Positions 1-12,200 of a stretch of DNA of 64,000 nt are shown here, piece after piece. Origin of the DNA: Bilabrum cf. latius (taxonomy: Eukaryota > Bigyra: Bicosoecida > Bigyra > Bicosoecida). Both the position numbers and the translations under genes were made by a program. The notes below the pieces were generated by a model that ran no database searches, was not told the DNA's origin, and saw only the letters and a program-made list of their open reading frames with translations. The stretch spans positions 2,542,001 through 2,606,000 of the forward strand of contig OZ237735.1 of the NCBI GenBank assembly GCA_965178125.1, read 5' to 3'. Positions within the stretch are counted from its first letter, which is position 1; each line of letters starts with the position of its first letter.

Positions 1-3000
1 ACAGCCTCTGCAGCCCCTCCGAGATGGCTTGCACCGGCAGCCCGTCGTGGTCGGACCTCCGGCCCTCGTACCGGTTCGTGCGATTGTTCCAGTGCTTGCC
101 GAGGCACATCATCCTGCAGTGCAGCTTGGCACCGTCCTTGAATGTCGGCCGGTAGAAGCCCGCCTTGCCCGCGCCGAGCTGACGGACCTCGGCCGCAATC
201 GACCGGCCAAGCTCGCCGTCCAGAGCGCCGGGCAGCAGCACGGCACCTGCAATGATGCGACGGGCAGAGGCAGCCTCGCTTGCGGGGGGCCTGGAAGGCA
301 GCTGCTTCAGCTGCTCTAGCAGCGAGAGCGGCTGGAATCGGGCCAACACAGAGGCGACCGCCGGGGCCGGCCCTTGCGTGGCCGCACTCGAGCCTACATC
401 TCCGGCTTTCTCGATCTCCTCCAAGGCGGCCCGTGCCGCTCGAAGCTCGGGGAACACTTTCCTCCCCTTGGACCGTCGCATGGCCCAGGGAACAAGGTCC
501 TCTTTGCGACGCGGGGGTCCGACCCACTCGCTGTCCGGAGCGTCCGGTCGCTTCCTCCACAGGTCGAACACAGGGGTGGATTCGGCCTTCTTCCTGCGCT
601 CTCGTTCCTCTCTCTTGGCTGCTTCCCTCGCTTCCTGCTCGGATACAAGTGCCTAAGCGGGTCGCCACGACAGGTCAACCGGTCTGAGGGGGGAGGAACC
701 GGTGCGCACCGCCGCCGCGGGCGCGAGGCGGCACAGCGCGTGGGATTGCCTGAAGCTAGAGGACGCAGACGAGGGCTACGATGCACCCCCAGGCGCCCTC
801 CCTAGCTGCCATACCTCTTCCGCCCTGACGGATGGCTCCTGTCCCGGCGACCCTACCGCGCAGGGCCTCTCCACCATCCAGAGGAACGGCTCGCTGTACT
901 GCGCGACCGAGGTGGCGTCGATCACGCGGCGGCGGTACTCGTCCCGCGGGAGGCACTGCCGCACGTCTACCCGGGCGAGCACGCAGCCCGTGGGGTACGA
1001 GAGGCTGTCGTGCGAGGGCGCGTCGTCGAGCTGGCCATACATGCTGGCGAAAGAGGCCCATTGCGCGCTGATTTCCTTGGCAGTCGGCTTCTTGGAGGAC
1101 GCAACAATCCACAACCCGCCCCGGTGCGACGTCTGGAAGGACTGTCCTATGAATCGTTGCATCCCGCTAGCGACAAACGTGGCCTGCGGCTGGTCCAGCA
1201 CGAGACAGGCATCAGAGAGTCCCGCTGCTGTGCCGTCCTCCGTGGACGCTGCACCTTCGAGAAACGCTGGTCGAGGGAACACACGCTAGGAGCCACTGCT
1301 CGTTGAAGCGGAAGAAGAGCCGGCACCAGAGGATGCTACGGCGGCCAGGGCGTCGTCCGTGGCTCGCCTGGCACTGGCAGCCGCACTGCTCGGCGGCATG
1401 GCGTCGACGAGACCCCTGGGGTCGGCCGCAAGCGCGCCGTTCAGGTCTGCGGGCGCGTTGCCCGGCAAGAAGCCTGGCTCGCTGGGATCACATTCAGGCA
1501 GGGGCTCCCCGCGGATGGCGTGCGCCAGCCGCACACCGTCTCCTGGGAACGTCCAAAAACTGTCCTGTTTCGACGACGACGACGAGGACTGTCCAGCCTT
1601 GCCATCCTGGAAGCCTGGCCTGTCAGACGGTCCGCACAAAGAAGCGTCGGCCGCATGAGCAGCACTAAGGAGAGCACGAGGAGGCCACATGAGGACGTGC
1701 TGTGACGCACCAGGCACGCGCCTCGCCGGGGCGCCGTTGGCCCCTGCCGCGGACGGCTGCACCGACCGCCGAATGGCCTCGTCGATCTCGTCCTCGTCCA
1801 CGTCTCGGAGAGCCCTTCGATTCGCCGCGTCGCCTCCATTGATCAGTCCCACTCCCACAAACACGGAGGCGGAGACGGTCGTCCCGGCTCCCCTCGAGGA
1901 GGTCGACCGACCTGCGCGCGCAGCTGCAAGGGAGGTCCCGGCCAGCCGACCGCCGGCTCCCTCCGGGCCGCTCTCGTCGTCGAAGGGGTCCGAGTGCTGA
2001 AGCTTGCTGCGCTGCGCACCGCCCGCGGAACCGAACTCAGATTCATAGTCGTACCCATCAGCAGCCCCCGCCCGGCGATCGTCACTCCAAGCACCCCCGC
2101 AGGATCGAATCACATCCTTGGCAGCCTGAGAGGCGGCATCACGAGCAGCACCTGTCACTCCGGTGCCAGTGGCCCGACCCAGCGCTCCGGCAGCAACAAC
2201 CTCCATGCGCTTGCGTGCTTTCCTCTCGTGCTACGAAAGGATGGCCTTGTAGATTTCCGACGCGCGGCCCGACAGCGTGGTATTCACGTAGTCATCGCCG
2301 TCCGCACCTGCCTCCCCGCCATCGGTAGCGGCATCCATCGCACCAGCCCCGGCGCCGCCACCAATGCCGTCCAGCGCGTCATCGATGGCCCGCTCCTGTT
2401 CCCTGCGCTTCCGTCGCAGCATGGCTTCTACCGTTTCGTCCTCCGAGTCGCTGTCCCGCAGGCCGCCCGTCTCCTCCTGGGCCTTGAGCGCCGCCTGCTG
2501 CATCCTCGCAGCGTATGCAAGCCCCGCCGCTCCCACCAGCCGGCCGGATTGCGCGCCTACAGTGACCGAGTTGGCGGGCCCTGCCAGAGCCTCTGCCGTG
2601 AGGCCTCCTCCAGCCCCTGCGCCAGACGAGGGCACGCCGACGTGCCTCTTCATCAGGTCGTCCACTGCCTGCTGCCTCGCCTGCCCTGCGTCCGCCACCG
2701 TCAGTGCACCACCACCGAAGGTGATGTTGAGGTAAGTTCCCTGATGCAGGCCGGACTGCCGCTGCCTGCGCTCCTCGTCCGCCTTCCGTGCAGCCTGGCG
2801 CTCCGCCTCGGTGAGGAATGCGGAGGTCTGCGCCGAGTAAAAGTCGTTCTGGCTGTCGATAACGGATGTCATGGCCGCACGATTCCTGTCTTGCTGCACC
2901 AGCCACTGCGTCTAGCGAAACGCAGCCATGTGGGCGTCGGAAAGCACACCAGACGCCGCGGCTGCACCGGCAGCAATCGGCAGCGCAGAAGCAGCCACGG

Positions 3001-5089
3001 GGCCGGGGACTCCTGCGCTGGCTGCCGAGGCGGCTGCCAGCGAATCTCGGCCCAGTCCCGCCGGAGCCTGGCTGGCAGCACCCGCACCTGCGGCACCCCA
3101 CTTGGACGCAGGTGCAGCAGCCTCGGGCTCCATGCCCGCGAGTGTCGCCTTGCCAGACTTGCTACGAACGATGGGGTTGCTGCGGGTGGGCGCCGACGCT
3201 CTAGACGACTTGCCCGCCCGCCACTCCGGCAGGTCCTCCTTGGGCGCGCCAGAGGCAATCTTTGCAAAGCTCTTGGTGGTTTTCGGCCGCGGCATCGCAG
3301 CGCCCGCATGTTGCTAGGCAGCAGCGGCAGCGGCAGACTGCGATTCTGCGTGCTGCCTCGAGACGAGTGCCTGCGCCGCACTCCCTTGGATCCGAAGCCT
3401 GGCCTCTCTCGCCATGGCCTCGGCCTCGTGCATGGGCACGTTGTGCGCCATGCGACCAGCCAGCGGGTCGATGCCCATGCGCAGGAGCTTCTCGTCTGCG
3501 CGAGGGTCCGCGTCTGTCACCAGCTCCCTGGGCCCCTGGGCCCCTTCATCGATGTCAGAGACCTCCGGAGCCAAGAAACCCAGCCCCTTGCCGCTGGCCA
3601 CGGCTCGCTCCGCTTTGAGCCGGCGCCTGGCGTTGGCCGACATGCGCACCTCGTCCCCCTTGTGCAGCCCCAGCGGGTCCGACTTGCGCGTGATAGTGTC
3701 GAATGTCTTGCCGCCCTCTTCGCTCGCGCTGTCAGTTCTTCTGTTCGCAAAGGCCAGCGGTGCAGACCCAGAGAGCACGGCACCGGCGCCTGCGTCCCCT
3801 CCCAGGAGGCTCTGGGAGGCGCTCGCGTGTTCCCTGAGCAAAATGTCCGAGTGGTGCTCCGTGACCACGGAGGCACGCTCCCTGGCATCCTGCACCTGCG
3901 ACTTGCTCGGCGAAATGTGCTCCAGGGGCGCCCCGCAGCTCGAGCAGAACCTGCCTGCCTCCCTCTCGCACAGCACCTTGCCGCAGCACAAGCAGTTGGT
4001 CCACAGGGCGTGAAGCGTGCCCATGCAGGAGCAGTACGGGCCCCGCTCCAGGCTGGCACGGGAGCTCCCCCCTTTATCTCTAAGGTCCATCACGTGTGCT
4101 TTGGTGCCCAGCGCGCCCGTGTCCCCGCCAGCCTCCGCACCGTCTCCATCCGTGGCCCCTGCCCCCCAGCCAGCGGCCCCGCCACCCGACTGCTGGCCCC
4201 CATCGCTGGCACGCACAGCTGCCCGCACTCTAAAGCCCAGGTCAAGACCGCTCTCTCCCGCTGTAATGTATCGCATGGCTTCTTCTTCCTACTTTCTGCC
4301 CTCAGACGCACCTGCAGTGAGACTGTCCCCGGCCTCGGTTGCCGGCCCCCCGCTGTCCCCTCCTCCTCCTCCTCCCATGAGCTTGCGGGCCGCTGCATCT
4401 GCCTCTGCAGCGGCAGCAATGGCGCGATCAGTTTTGGGGGGCGCCGGGGCACCGCCACCGGGAGTAGCACCAGGGGGCACCCCAGCCTCCCAAGTGGACG
4501 AGGTGGACCCAGACTGGCCAGTCGCCTAGTGCTGCTTCTGGGCGAGATCTTCTGCGGCCTGTCCCAGGCCAGCGAGCAATCCCATTCCACTAGATGCCTC
4601 AGCGTCCCGGCTCACAAGCCGGAGGCCAGTCTTTTTCGAGTCTGGTTGCGATGCGTCGGAACGGCTGCCGTCAGAGGCACTGTCAGCCCGGGCAGTGCGT
4701 CCGCGCTTTGACTTCTTCTATTTCTTCCGATTTCGCTTTGATTTAGACTCTCGGTCGCTCTTCGACAGTGCTGCCATGATTCCATGCCTTGTGCGAGGCA
4801 CGCTGCCTGAATCAGGCTGCGGCAGAGTTGGCTCGCTCGCATGCGGAAGGCCAGCAAACGCAGCTGGCCGAGGCGGTGGTGAGCGCTACCTTGCCGCAGA
4901 TATCTAACTAATAACTCGCCTGCACCTGTCGGTACCGATAAGGTTGCTCAAAAACTCGCGTAGATCGTCCAACTGCTGCGCTGCAGCGTGAGAAACAACA
5001 TCAGGATCGGCTTCTCCCAATTTCAAACTCAGCTCATGCTCAAGTATTTCCCTTTCGGATGAATTCGGTGGAGCAAAAGGAAGTGACAT
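1..5089 (-). CDS. TRIP4: TRIP4/ASC-1-like coactivator fused to an AlkB-type 2OG-Fe(II) dioxygenase (3' end outside window)
   Basis: Read with TAG as sense, the minus strand is open from 4770 to base 1 without TAA or TGA. TAG codons lie at 4718, 4526, 4289, 3314, 2912, 2231, 1286, 776 and 653. Exon 1 (5089-4936, start MSLPFAPPNSSE) matches the N-terminal helices of TRIP4 (DDLREFLSNLI). An inferred 165-nt intron (4935-4771) joins it in phase to a Lys/Arg-rich linker. A TRIP4-type C2HC5 zinc finger follows near residues 290-335 (CSCMGTLHALWTNCLCCGK...CSSCG), then an ASCH domain near 1240-1350 (HRGGLWIVASSKKPTAKEIS). After a charged linker the frame enters an AlkB-like domain (GFYRPTFKDGAKLHCRMMCLGKHW) resembling plant ALKBH proteins; its iron ligands would lie left of the window. 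TRIP4 is a subunit of the ASC-1 complex, which in animals works with ALKBH3 in alkylation repair. A 96-nt in-frame intron at 779-684 is possible. Domain calls are firm; exon 1 splicing is inferred. Confidence 0.88.
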
Positions 5090-6282
5090 GCTTTACTACA
5101 GCCAGGAAATATGATTCTGAACTGCCAGGAACATGGAGGTTCGCCACGGAATCTGGAACGTTCGCTGGAATTTTTACTGCCGCGGTTTGCCCTTTTCCTG
5201 ACGCCCACAGGCTGCCTTATTGCAGCTGTCGAGCATTAACTGGTGAATCCGAATCCGCAATGTATGTCTTGCCTTATTTCATTGTTACAACATAGCCAAC
5301 CTCGCTGGTGGGGGTGAGCCGTGGGCGAATAGCGCGACCACTCGCCGCTGCCAGCGTTGCGACCAAGTGGCGCTCACTTGAATCCGCAGGCTCTGCTCAC
5401 CTTCAGCAACTGCATCTCAAAAGCCGCTAGTTTGCAACATGATTGGCCACAAAAGAAGGCAAGCTCTTGCTACACTATTTGAAGAAACAGAGAATCTGAT
5501 TGCTTGCTCCCTCGAGGTGCGCGGCCATGCCCAAGCGCAATCCGCTGCCATGCTCACACAAGCGACGCGATCACCTGCCGCAATATGTCATAGGCAGTAG
5601 ATTGGAACGCAATATCAAACTCCAAACACACCAATGAGCTTAATTAGTAGCTCTACTGCAGGCCTTGAAGCTCTTCAAAGCACGAGAAAGGCACAAGCAA
5701 GTGAGCACGGTGCGAGCAAGCCAGCGTCACAACGAAGCGTGAGTGGCCATGGCTACGCACATGCGAGCTAGGAGCGGATGAAAGTTGCCACAGGAGAACT
5801 AAATCCGACTGACGTTAGCGGCGTTCTTGAGCTTGGATCGAAAGGAAGCAGGCCAGCAGTGCTAAAGCAGAGCGAGCAGCGTCCGACTGCTCGATCTCTT
5901 CTAGAAGAGCTTGGACTGTGATGGAGGGGTCCTAGAGATTCTACTACCCTTGCCTAGCTTGAAGTGCTGGCGCTGTTTTTGCACTGCGCAATCATTTAGG
6001 CAGCTCTCTTGTCCTGCGCAGCGTCGAGGCGTCGTTGGACCTGGTGTCTGAGCACCCAGCCAGTGGCCCGGGGTGGCAGCCACGGGCAGCGCTGGCAACG
6101 CTGGAAGGCCCAACATGCTGAGCATCGGATGCTGGCAGTATTGCGCTTATGATCAGGCGTCTAGGAACTATCCAATCAGCTGTCACTGGCATTGATTTTA
6201 TAGCGTGTATTTAAAAGAAATCATATTTTATGGTTTCACGGTTCCAATACTTACTGTTCAAGGTCTCCACGTCTCTCTCAGA
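5090..6282. other. Divergent intergenic region, 1.2 kb
   Basis: This lies between the start of the TRIP4-like gene (leftward) and the start of the GH31 gene (rightward). Only short, unconvincing ORFs occur, and I see no tRNA-like fold or recognisable domain. It is AT-richer than its neighbours and must hold both promoters. A weak TATA-like stretch (ATTTTATAGCG) sits about 85 bases before the GH31 start. Confidence 0.6.
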
Positions 6283-9177
6283 ATGATAACGCTGGTATCC
6301 ACTTTACTAGCTGCATCAATATGTTGCTCACTATCATCTGCCGCCAGTTTGGATCGCGTAGAATGTATTGCAGACGACGGATCATTCATTCGCCTTGAAG
6401 GTCTCGAATCTGGCGTGATACGAGCCCGGATTGCCAAAAATACCACTGTTTTCGATCCAAGGTAGCCCGGTGCGCTTCTACCGAGAATTATGGAGGCAGG
6501 TTCGTATCCCCCGAGTGGCTCTGTTGCGTCCTGCGGTGGTTCTAAGGTGTCTGCTGGCGACATCACTGCCGCTGTCCATGCTGGCACTGGGCTACTGTCC
6601 TTCGTTACCAGCAGCACCGACAACGAACCATCAACTATTTTGAATGAAACAGCTCGTACGTTCGGTGAACCTGCGTTTAACAAGTACAAGACGTTCGATC
6701 TAGCTGGAGCTGGCGCAGCCTGTACCACTCCAAATTCTAGCGCTTGCTGCATGGATCTTTCGAACTGGCACACAGAGCCGCACTCCGCCGTGGCGATATC
6801 AAACTGCCACCCAGCTTCTAACGGGATGAACCAGCAGTGGCAGTGGGATTCGATCAGCGGGCTGGTGCGCGTGCACCTCAACACTAGCAACTGCCTAGCG
6901 CGGTCCAACCACACGTCCCGCGGACCTGCCGGGAAATCCGGTGCCCTCGGGGTGGAAGTGAACCAGTGCAACTCAAGCGATCCCAACTAGATCTGGGATA
7001 AAGAGTCACCGGCCCTCGACGGGGCAGGCGGCTTCCTCCTGTGCCTCAAGACCAAAGACACCCAGAGCGGGTGCGTCGCTGCAGACGTAGAGCAAGGCGG
7101 CTCGTTCAAAGACGGGACACCGCTCGCGGTGGTGCCAAGGGGGACGATCCCGGCTGGTGACCCTCGGCAGACGTGGATGGCCAACAACATCACCTTTCCC
7201 CCTAGGGCGCAGGTGAGTTTCACGCTGGCCGACCGCGTGCTGGGATTCGGTGAGCACCAGAACGGGCAGCTGAACAGCAGAGGGCTCGCGTTCGACATGG
7301 AGAGCTGTCTCGAGTACTCTAAGTCGCACGGTGGGGAAGTTTGCCTGCCGTACATCCTTGGGTGGTCAAACGCCACCAACGCACCGTCGTACGGCATGCT
7401 CTGGAACATGCCGTCGTATGGCGGGGCCTCCTTCGGCGCCACAACAAAGGACCTGCGCGACTCGATGCACCTGAATTCACAGGACGTACCGCCACAAGGA
7501 ACAGAAGAAGAACGGGTCCCTGCCCAGGCACGCCACCATGCAGCCGCGCTGTCCAAGGGGTACGCCTCGCCTGATGCTGACACCATGACGTGGACGGCTG
7601 ACGGGTGGAACTAGTACGAGATCGTTGTGATCGCACCTGGCGCGAGCACTGCAGGATTTTCATCAAGCAAGGACACCGATGCTAGCAACACACCCCTTCC
7701 CGCTAGCTCCATCATGCAGCGATACGGATCGGTGGTGGGGACTGCCCCCACCATGCCCGAGTGGGCGCTGGGGTACTGGCACTCCAAGAACAGGTACTCC
7801 ACGCAGGCTGACTTTCAGAACGCAGTGCAGGGTTTCGTGTCGCGGGACATCCCAATCAACATCGCGGTGATCGACTATAACCACTGGAAGCACATGGGCG
7901 ACTGGACGTTCGACCCGACCTACTGGCCGAACCCTGCCGGAATGGTGCAGAACATATCGGCGGCTTGCGAGCAGAACGGGCTCAGTCCCGAGGATGAGCG
8001 CTGCGTACGAATTATGGTGTCCGCATGGCCCTTCAGCGCGATCGGCTCTGATACATACGACTACATTGCATCCGCTGGGCTCGGGGTGAAGAACTCGACG
8101 GCAACCCAGTCTGGCGGGCAGGCGCTGCCACCGATCCAGTGGCCCGATCCCAACTGCCACACGCCAAAGTGCTGGCTGTACGACCCCACTCACGACGCAG
8201 CCCGCGACTTCTACTGGAGCCGCTTGGATGCGGGCTACTACGATCTCGGCATCGACATCTTCTGGCTGGATGCCTCGGAGCCTGAGATCGTGTCAGGGAA
8301 CGGCCCCCCGACGGGCACGCAGTACTCGATTGGGCCACAGAACAAAGTGGGCATGATGTTTCCGTTCTGGCACACGCAGGCAGTGCAAGAAGGTCTGCAC
8401 AACGAGGGCAAGATGGACGTGGTGACCATCACCAGGTCAGCTTGGGCAGGCCAGGCGCGGCACGCCGCCGCCACTTGGAGTGGTGACACACAGTCTACCT
8501 TTGAGAGCTTGCAGGTGTCCGTACCTGCTGGATTGAACTCGCAGATGTCGGGAATCAGCTGGTGGACGCTCGACATTGGAGGGTACTCCGGGGGCGACCC
8601 TCAAAACGAGGAGTTCAACCGCTTGATCGTCAGGTGGTTCGAGTTCGGGCTCACGCTGCCGATCTTCAGACAGCACGGGCAGAGGGACACTGAGCCATGG
8701 GTGCTGGCCAACCAAACGTCATATGATCTAGTCGTGGATCTCATTCGCGCGAGGTACACCCTGTCCGACTACGTGGGCAGTGGGTTGAATGAGACAGCTG
8801 CGACCATGCTGCCTCTGATGCGACCGCTGGCCTGGGACTTCCCATCTGACCCGCAGACAGCCTCCGACCCAGACGCGGCCGGGGCATACCTCTTCGGAGA
8901 CGGGCTGCTGGCGAGGCCAATAGTCAACGACAACGTGACTAGCGTGCAGGTGTACCTTCCCATGGGCCAGGATGGCATGACGTGGATCGACTGCGCTACG
9001 GGGAAGTCATTCGAGGGGGGGCAGTCGGTGAGTCTAGCCGCCCCGTTGGGCAGGCTGCCGCTGCTGAAGAGGAGCGACAGGGCGTATGCTGTGGATGCCC
9101 TCCTGGCCAGTGCCGTGCAAAAGTACCCGAACAAGGCTCTACCAGTCTCCAAGGTGTGCGTGCCAGGGAATGCTTGA
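6283..9177 (+). CDS. Secreted GH31-family glycoside hydrolase with ricin-type beta-trefoil insertion
   Basis: 964 residues, ending at TGA, with in-frame TAG at 6463, 6988 and 7612. The chosen ATG gives a signal peptide (MITLVSTLLAASICCSLSSA). The N-terminal sandwich is interrupted near residues 135-300 by a Cys-rich beta-trefoil lectin-like segment with QxW motifs (QQW, and TAG-I-W at residue 236, which reads QIW). The GH31 barrel follows: FGEHQNGQLNS, nucleophile Asp663 in DIFWLDASEPE, likely acid/base Asp735 in WSGDTQS, then the conserved WWTLDIGGY and RWFEFGLTLPIFRQHG. The nucleophile motif resembles GH31 alpha-xylosidase or transglucosylase types (WxDxxEP) rather than the WIDMNE of lysosomal alpha-glucosidases, so substrate specificity is open. 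It is probably secreted or lysosomal, acting on alpha-linked glycans, with the trefoil as a carbohydrate-binding module. No intron is needed. It converges on the RanBPM-like gene, 117 bp away. Confidence 0.93.
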
Positions 9178-9294
9178 TCAGGTTTGTGGGGTGTTTCGTC
9201 CTCGGATATTGGTCATGGCTGCCTGAATGCGCGACAAATGTCGGAGGAGTCTGCATGAAGAATTACTTGTTCTACGACATGCACCCAATTCAGT

Positions 9295-12200
9295 TCATCC
9301 CTGCTTCCCTTGCTTTGTATGGCCACTACTAGCACCAGCGCCAGCGCCAGCACCAGCACCAGCACAAACACTAGCATCAGCACTAGCACCGCCATGTGCG
9401 GCACCACCCTAGGCAGACTTTCTGGCAACCCTTTCTACCGTGCGCTACTTCGATCTTCTCTTTGCAGCGCTCCTCGCAGCCTTGATGACAGCAAGCTCGG
9501 CCTCGGCCTTGCGCTTGGTAGCCGCGGCTACCGCGAGCCGTCGGGTCAGCTCACGCTGCCGACCCTGCACAGCAGCTGCGTGCTCGCGCTCCCGTTGATC
9601 CTGCCGCAGTACCCTTTCCATCTCTGACACATCGTCATGCAGCGGCAGCTGGAAACTCTTGCGCACCTTGTCGCTCTCTGCGATACACTCACTAGCAGAG
9701 GCTGACCAAATGTCCACTGAGCTAGACGACAGCGCCTGTGCGGATGCGTGGGCCAGCCCGTCGATGTCGGGGCAATCGTTTGGACGGCCAGCTCCTTCAC
9801 GACCACTGAGACCCTCCGAGTCGTCGCCCTGACGCAGCACAGTGTGGGCACGATGCGCAGCGTGAAGCTGGCGGCACACTCTCTCCAGCACACTAGGAGT
9901 CACATGACTCGCCTACGACCAAAGGTGTTCCCGCCACCTGCGTGCTAGCCGTAGCCTCTGCCGCTACCGGTCAGACTGTTGGGATACAGCAGATGCTAGC
10001 TAAGCCAATCGTTCACGCCTCTCGTTGCCTCGTCTGCTGCGTGCCCCACGAGCTCCGTAGTCCTCCTCGTCCTCATCTTCGTCTTGGTCTATATCCATGT
10101 CCTCATCACCATCGCTACCGCTGCCAACTTCGTCCATCCAGCGATAAAATCGCGGTGTGCCCGTCCCACCATCTATGCCATGAGGATTTTCAGCCTGTTT
10201 GCTACCTTCGGGTGGGCTGACAGCACCTGCTGCAACCTGGACATCGTGCCGCATTAGCCCAATCACACCTGCGGCCCCCCGAGTGCCGCCCCATTGGCCG
10301 TTTGATGGGTTTGCACACCCACCTGCCACTTGAAACCCCCCAGCCTTGGCAATGGATCTACTTCCAAAGGCGGCGGTCAAGTATGACACGGCAGAGTCCG
10401 AAGACCCAGTGCTGGCCGTGCTGTGGGTCGAGTCACTCCTTCGCATTCGTCTATCAGGTGGGACTGAGGCTTGTGAGTCGCCAGCAGTGGGTACTGTCGC
10501 AGTTATGTCCCCGCTTCCACGTCCACGGTTCGGTCCTATGCGGCTTCCAGGCTCACTGTCAAGCAGAAGCGAGGGCATTTCGCCGCTCCCAGTGGGAGTG
10601 TGCCCTCTTGGCTGCTGTGCTGGTGTGGGCGGCTCCGTAGTTGCATCCGGCAGAAGGAAAGGAGACGGCGGCGCTGGAGAGTCGTTGGATTCAGCAGCTG
10701 TGCTTGGTGCATCGTTTGCCTGGCCAGAGCTGCCTCTCACTTCAAGGCCTCTGCTGCGGTGTGTGACCGGGCCTTGCATGCCGCGAAGGTACGGCGTGAC
10801 TCCCCCGGCAGGTCGAGGCGGAGTCGCTGACGGACGATGTTCGCCAGTCTGCCTGCCTGCGGTTTCCGTGCTAGGCAGCTGTCGAGTGGCACCGGCACTG
10901 CCGGAGTGCCAATGCAGCGTAGGTCGCCCGATGGCAAGCGGGCTCGTTGGGATTGACCCACGCAGGATTGCCACCTCACCTAGCCCGTCCTGGCCGCTTG
11001 TGCTCTATGCAAGCGTCTCCGAGCCAGTGCGGTGTGGCGAGCTGTCGTCACCCTCTTCGCTACTATCCTCCTCATAGATCACCGATTGCATGGTGCGGTA
11101 GCTTGGGTATCGAACCACCGCCTGACCGTCTCGCGCGCCGCCATCTGTGGCTTGCTACGGCTGTACAGCACCATCAGTGCTTGGGTGCAACTTGTCCAGT
11201 ACTGCTTGAGCTGCTTTCCTTCGGAGCCGCAGCACAAAAAAGACGCTCATGATTGCGCTGCCGAACCAGTCGCTGAGGTGGTCCAAGGTCTCCCTCCTCC
11301 ACAAGAACGAGTCCTGCTGCGTGCTGCTGCTGCTAGCCTCCTCGTGACACATGGTCATGTTCGTTGAAATAAGCCGCAGGACTTCTTGAATCCATGGGTC
11401 TGACATCTTGATGCGCGGCACCGGTCCCTTCGACTGCACCTCTGACTACTCCAGCAGATGTGCTCTCCACTGCGCAACACGCGTGCACGTATCCCAAGCC
11501 TCCTGAAGTCTACCAACGGATAGCTGCTCCAGCGCAGTCAACGCCGCCACCTTGGTCCTCAATGCAACTATCAGTTGCAAGTGCTGAGCGGATCGCAGGG
11601 CGTAGGGCGGGTTGCCCATCCCATCTTCGGAGTCGCCCGGTTCAGTCCATCCCGCCGGCAGCACCCACGGTGCACTCGCAGTGAAGCACCTCCACACTGT
11701 CTCCATAGAAATATCGGAGGCATGATGTTCGGGCCGATTGAACATGCCGCTAGATGCACTAGAAGCAGCTTGCCCACTGCTTCCTTTGGCCTCGTTGTTG
11801 CAATCTCGAGCTTGGCGTTGCCAGACCGAAGCTGCGAAAACAGTCGACCACAATATGCCTTGCAGACTAGATCTGAGGTCAAGAGTGGCTTTGCGAATCG
11901 AGAGAACATCTGCGTACGATAGCAGCTGCTCTTGGCCAACGGATAAGCATAGTGACTTTGGTCCGGATGCGTCGCTCAGTACCTGCTGCTGCGGCGGATT
12001 GGTGGAAACGTCGAGTATCTGCACCGGGTCCTGCCAGCCCAACTGACGGATAAGGTCTGTGCCTGGAACGCGTCTGTTTTCACGAGATTTGAGTGTACCT
12101 TCTCGTGCACAAATCCGCGTCTTGCTTGCTACAGGGAAGGTGGCAATACCGACTTGGGTCTATCTTGCCTCTTGCGGCGGCTCCTCGGACAGATCCACGT

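Noticed and set aside
1994-4711. A 905-residue plus-strand open frame
   Set aside because: It is antisense to the TRIP4-like gene, whose zinc finger and ASCH domain are unmistakable. It is a GC-driven shadow.
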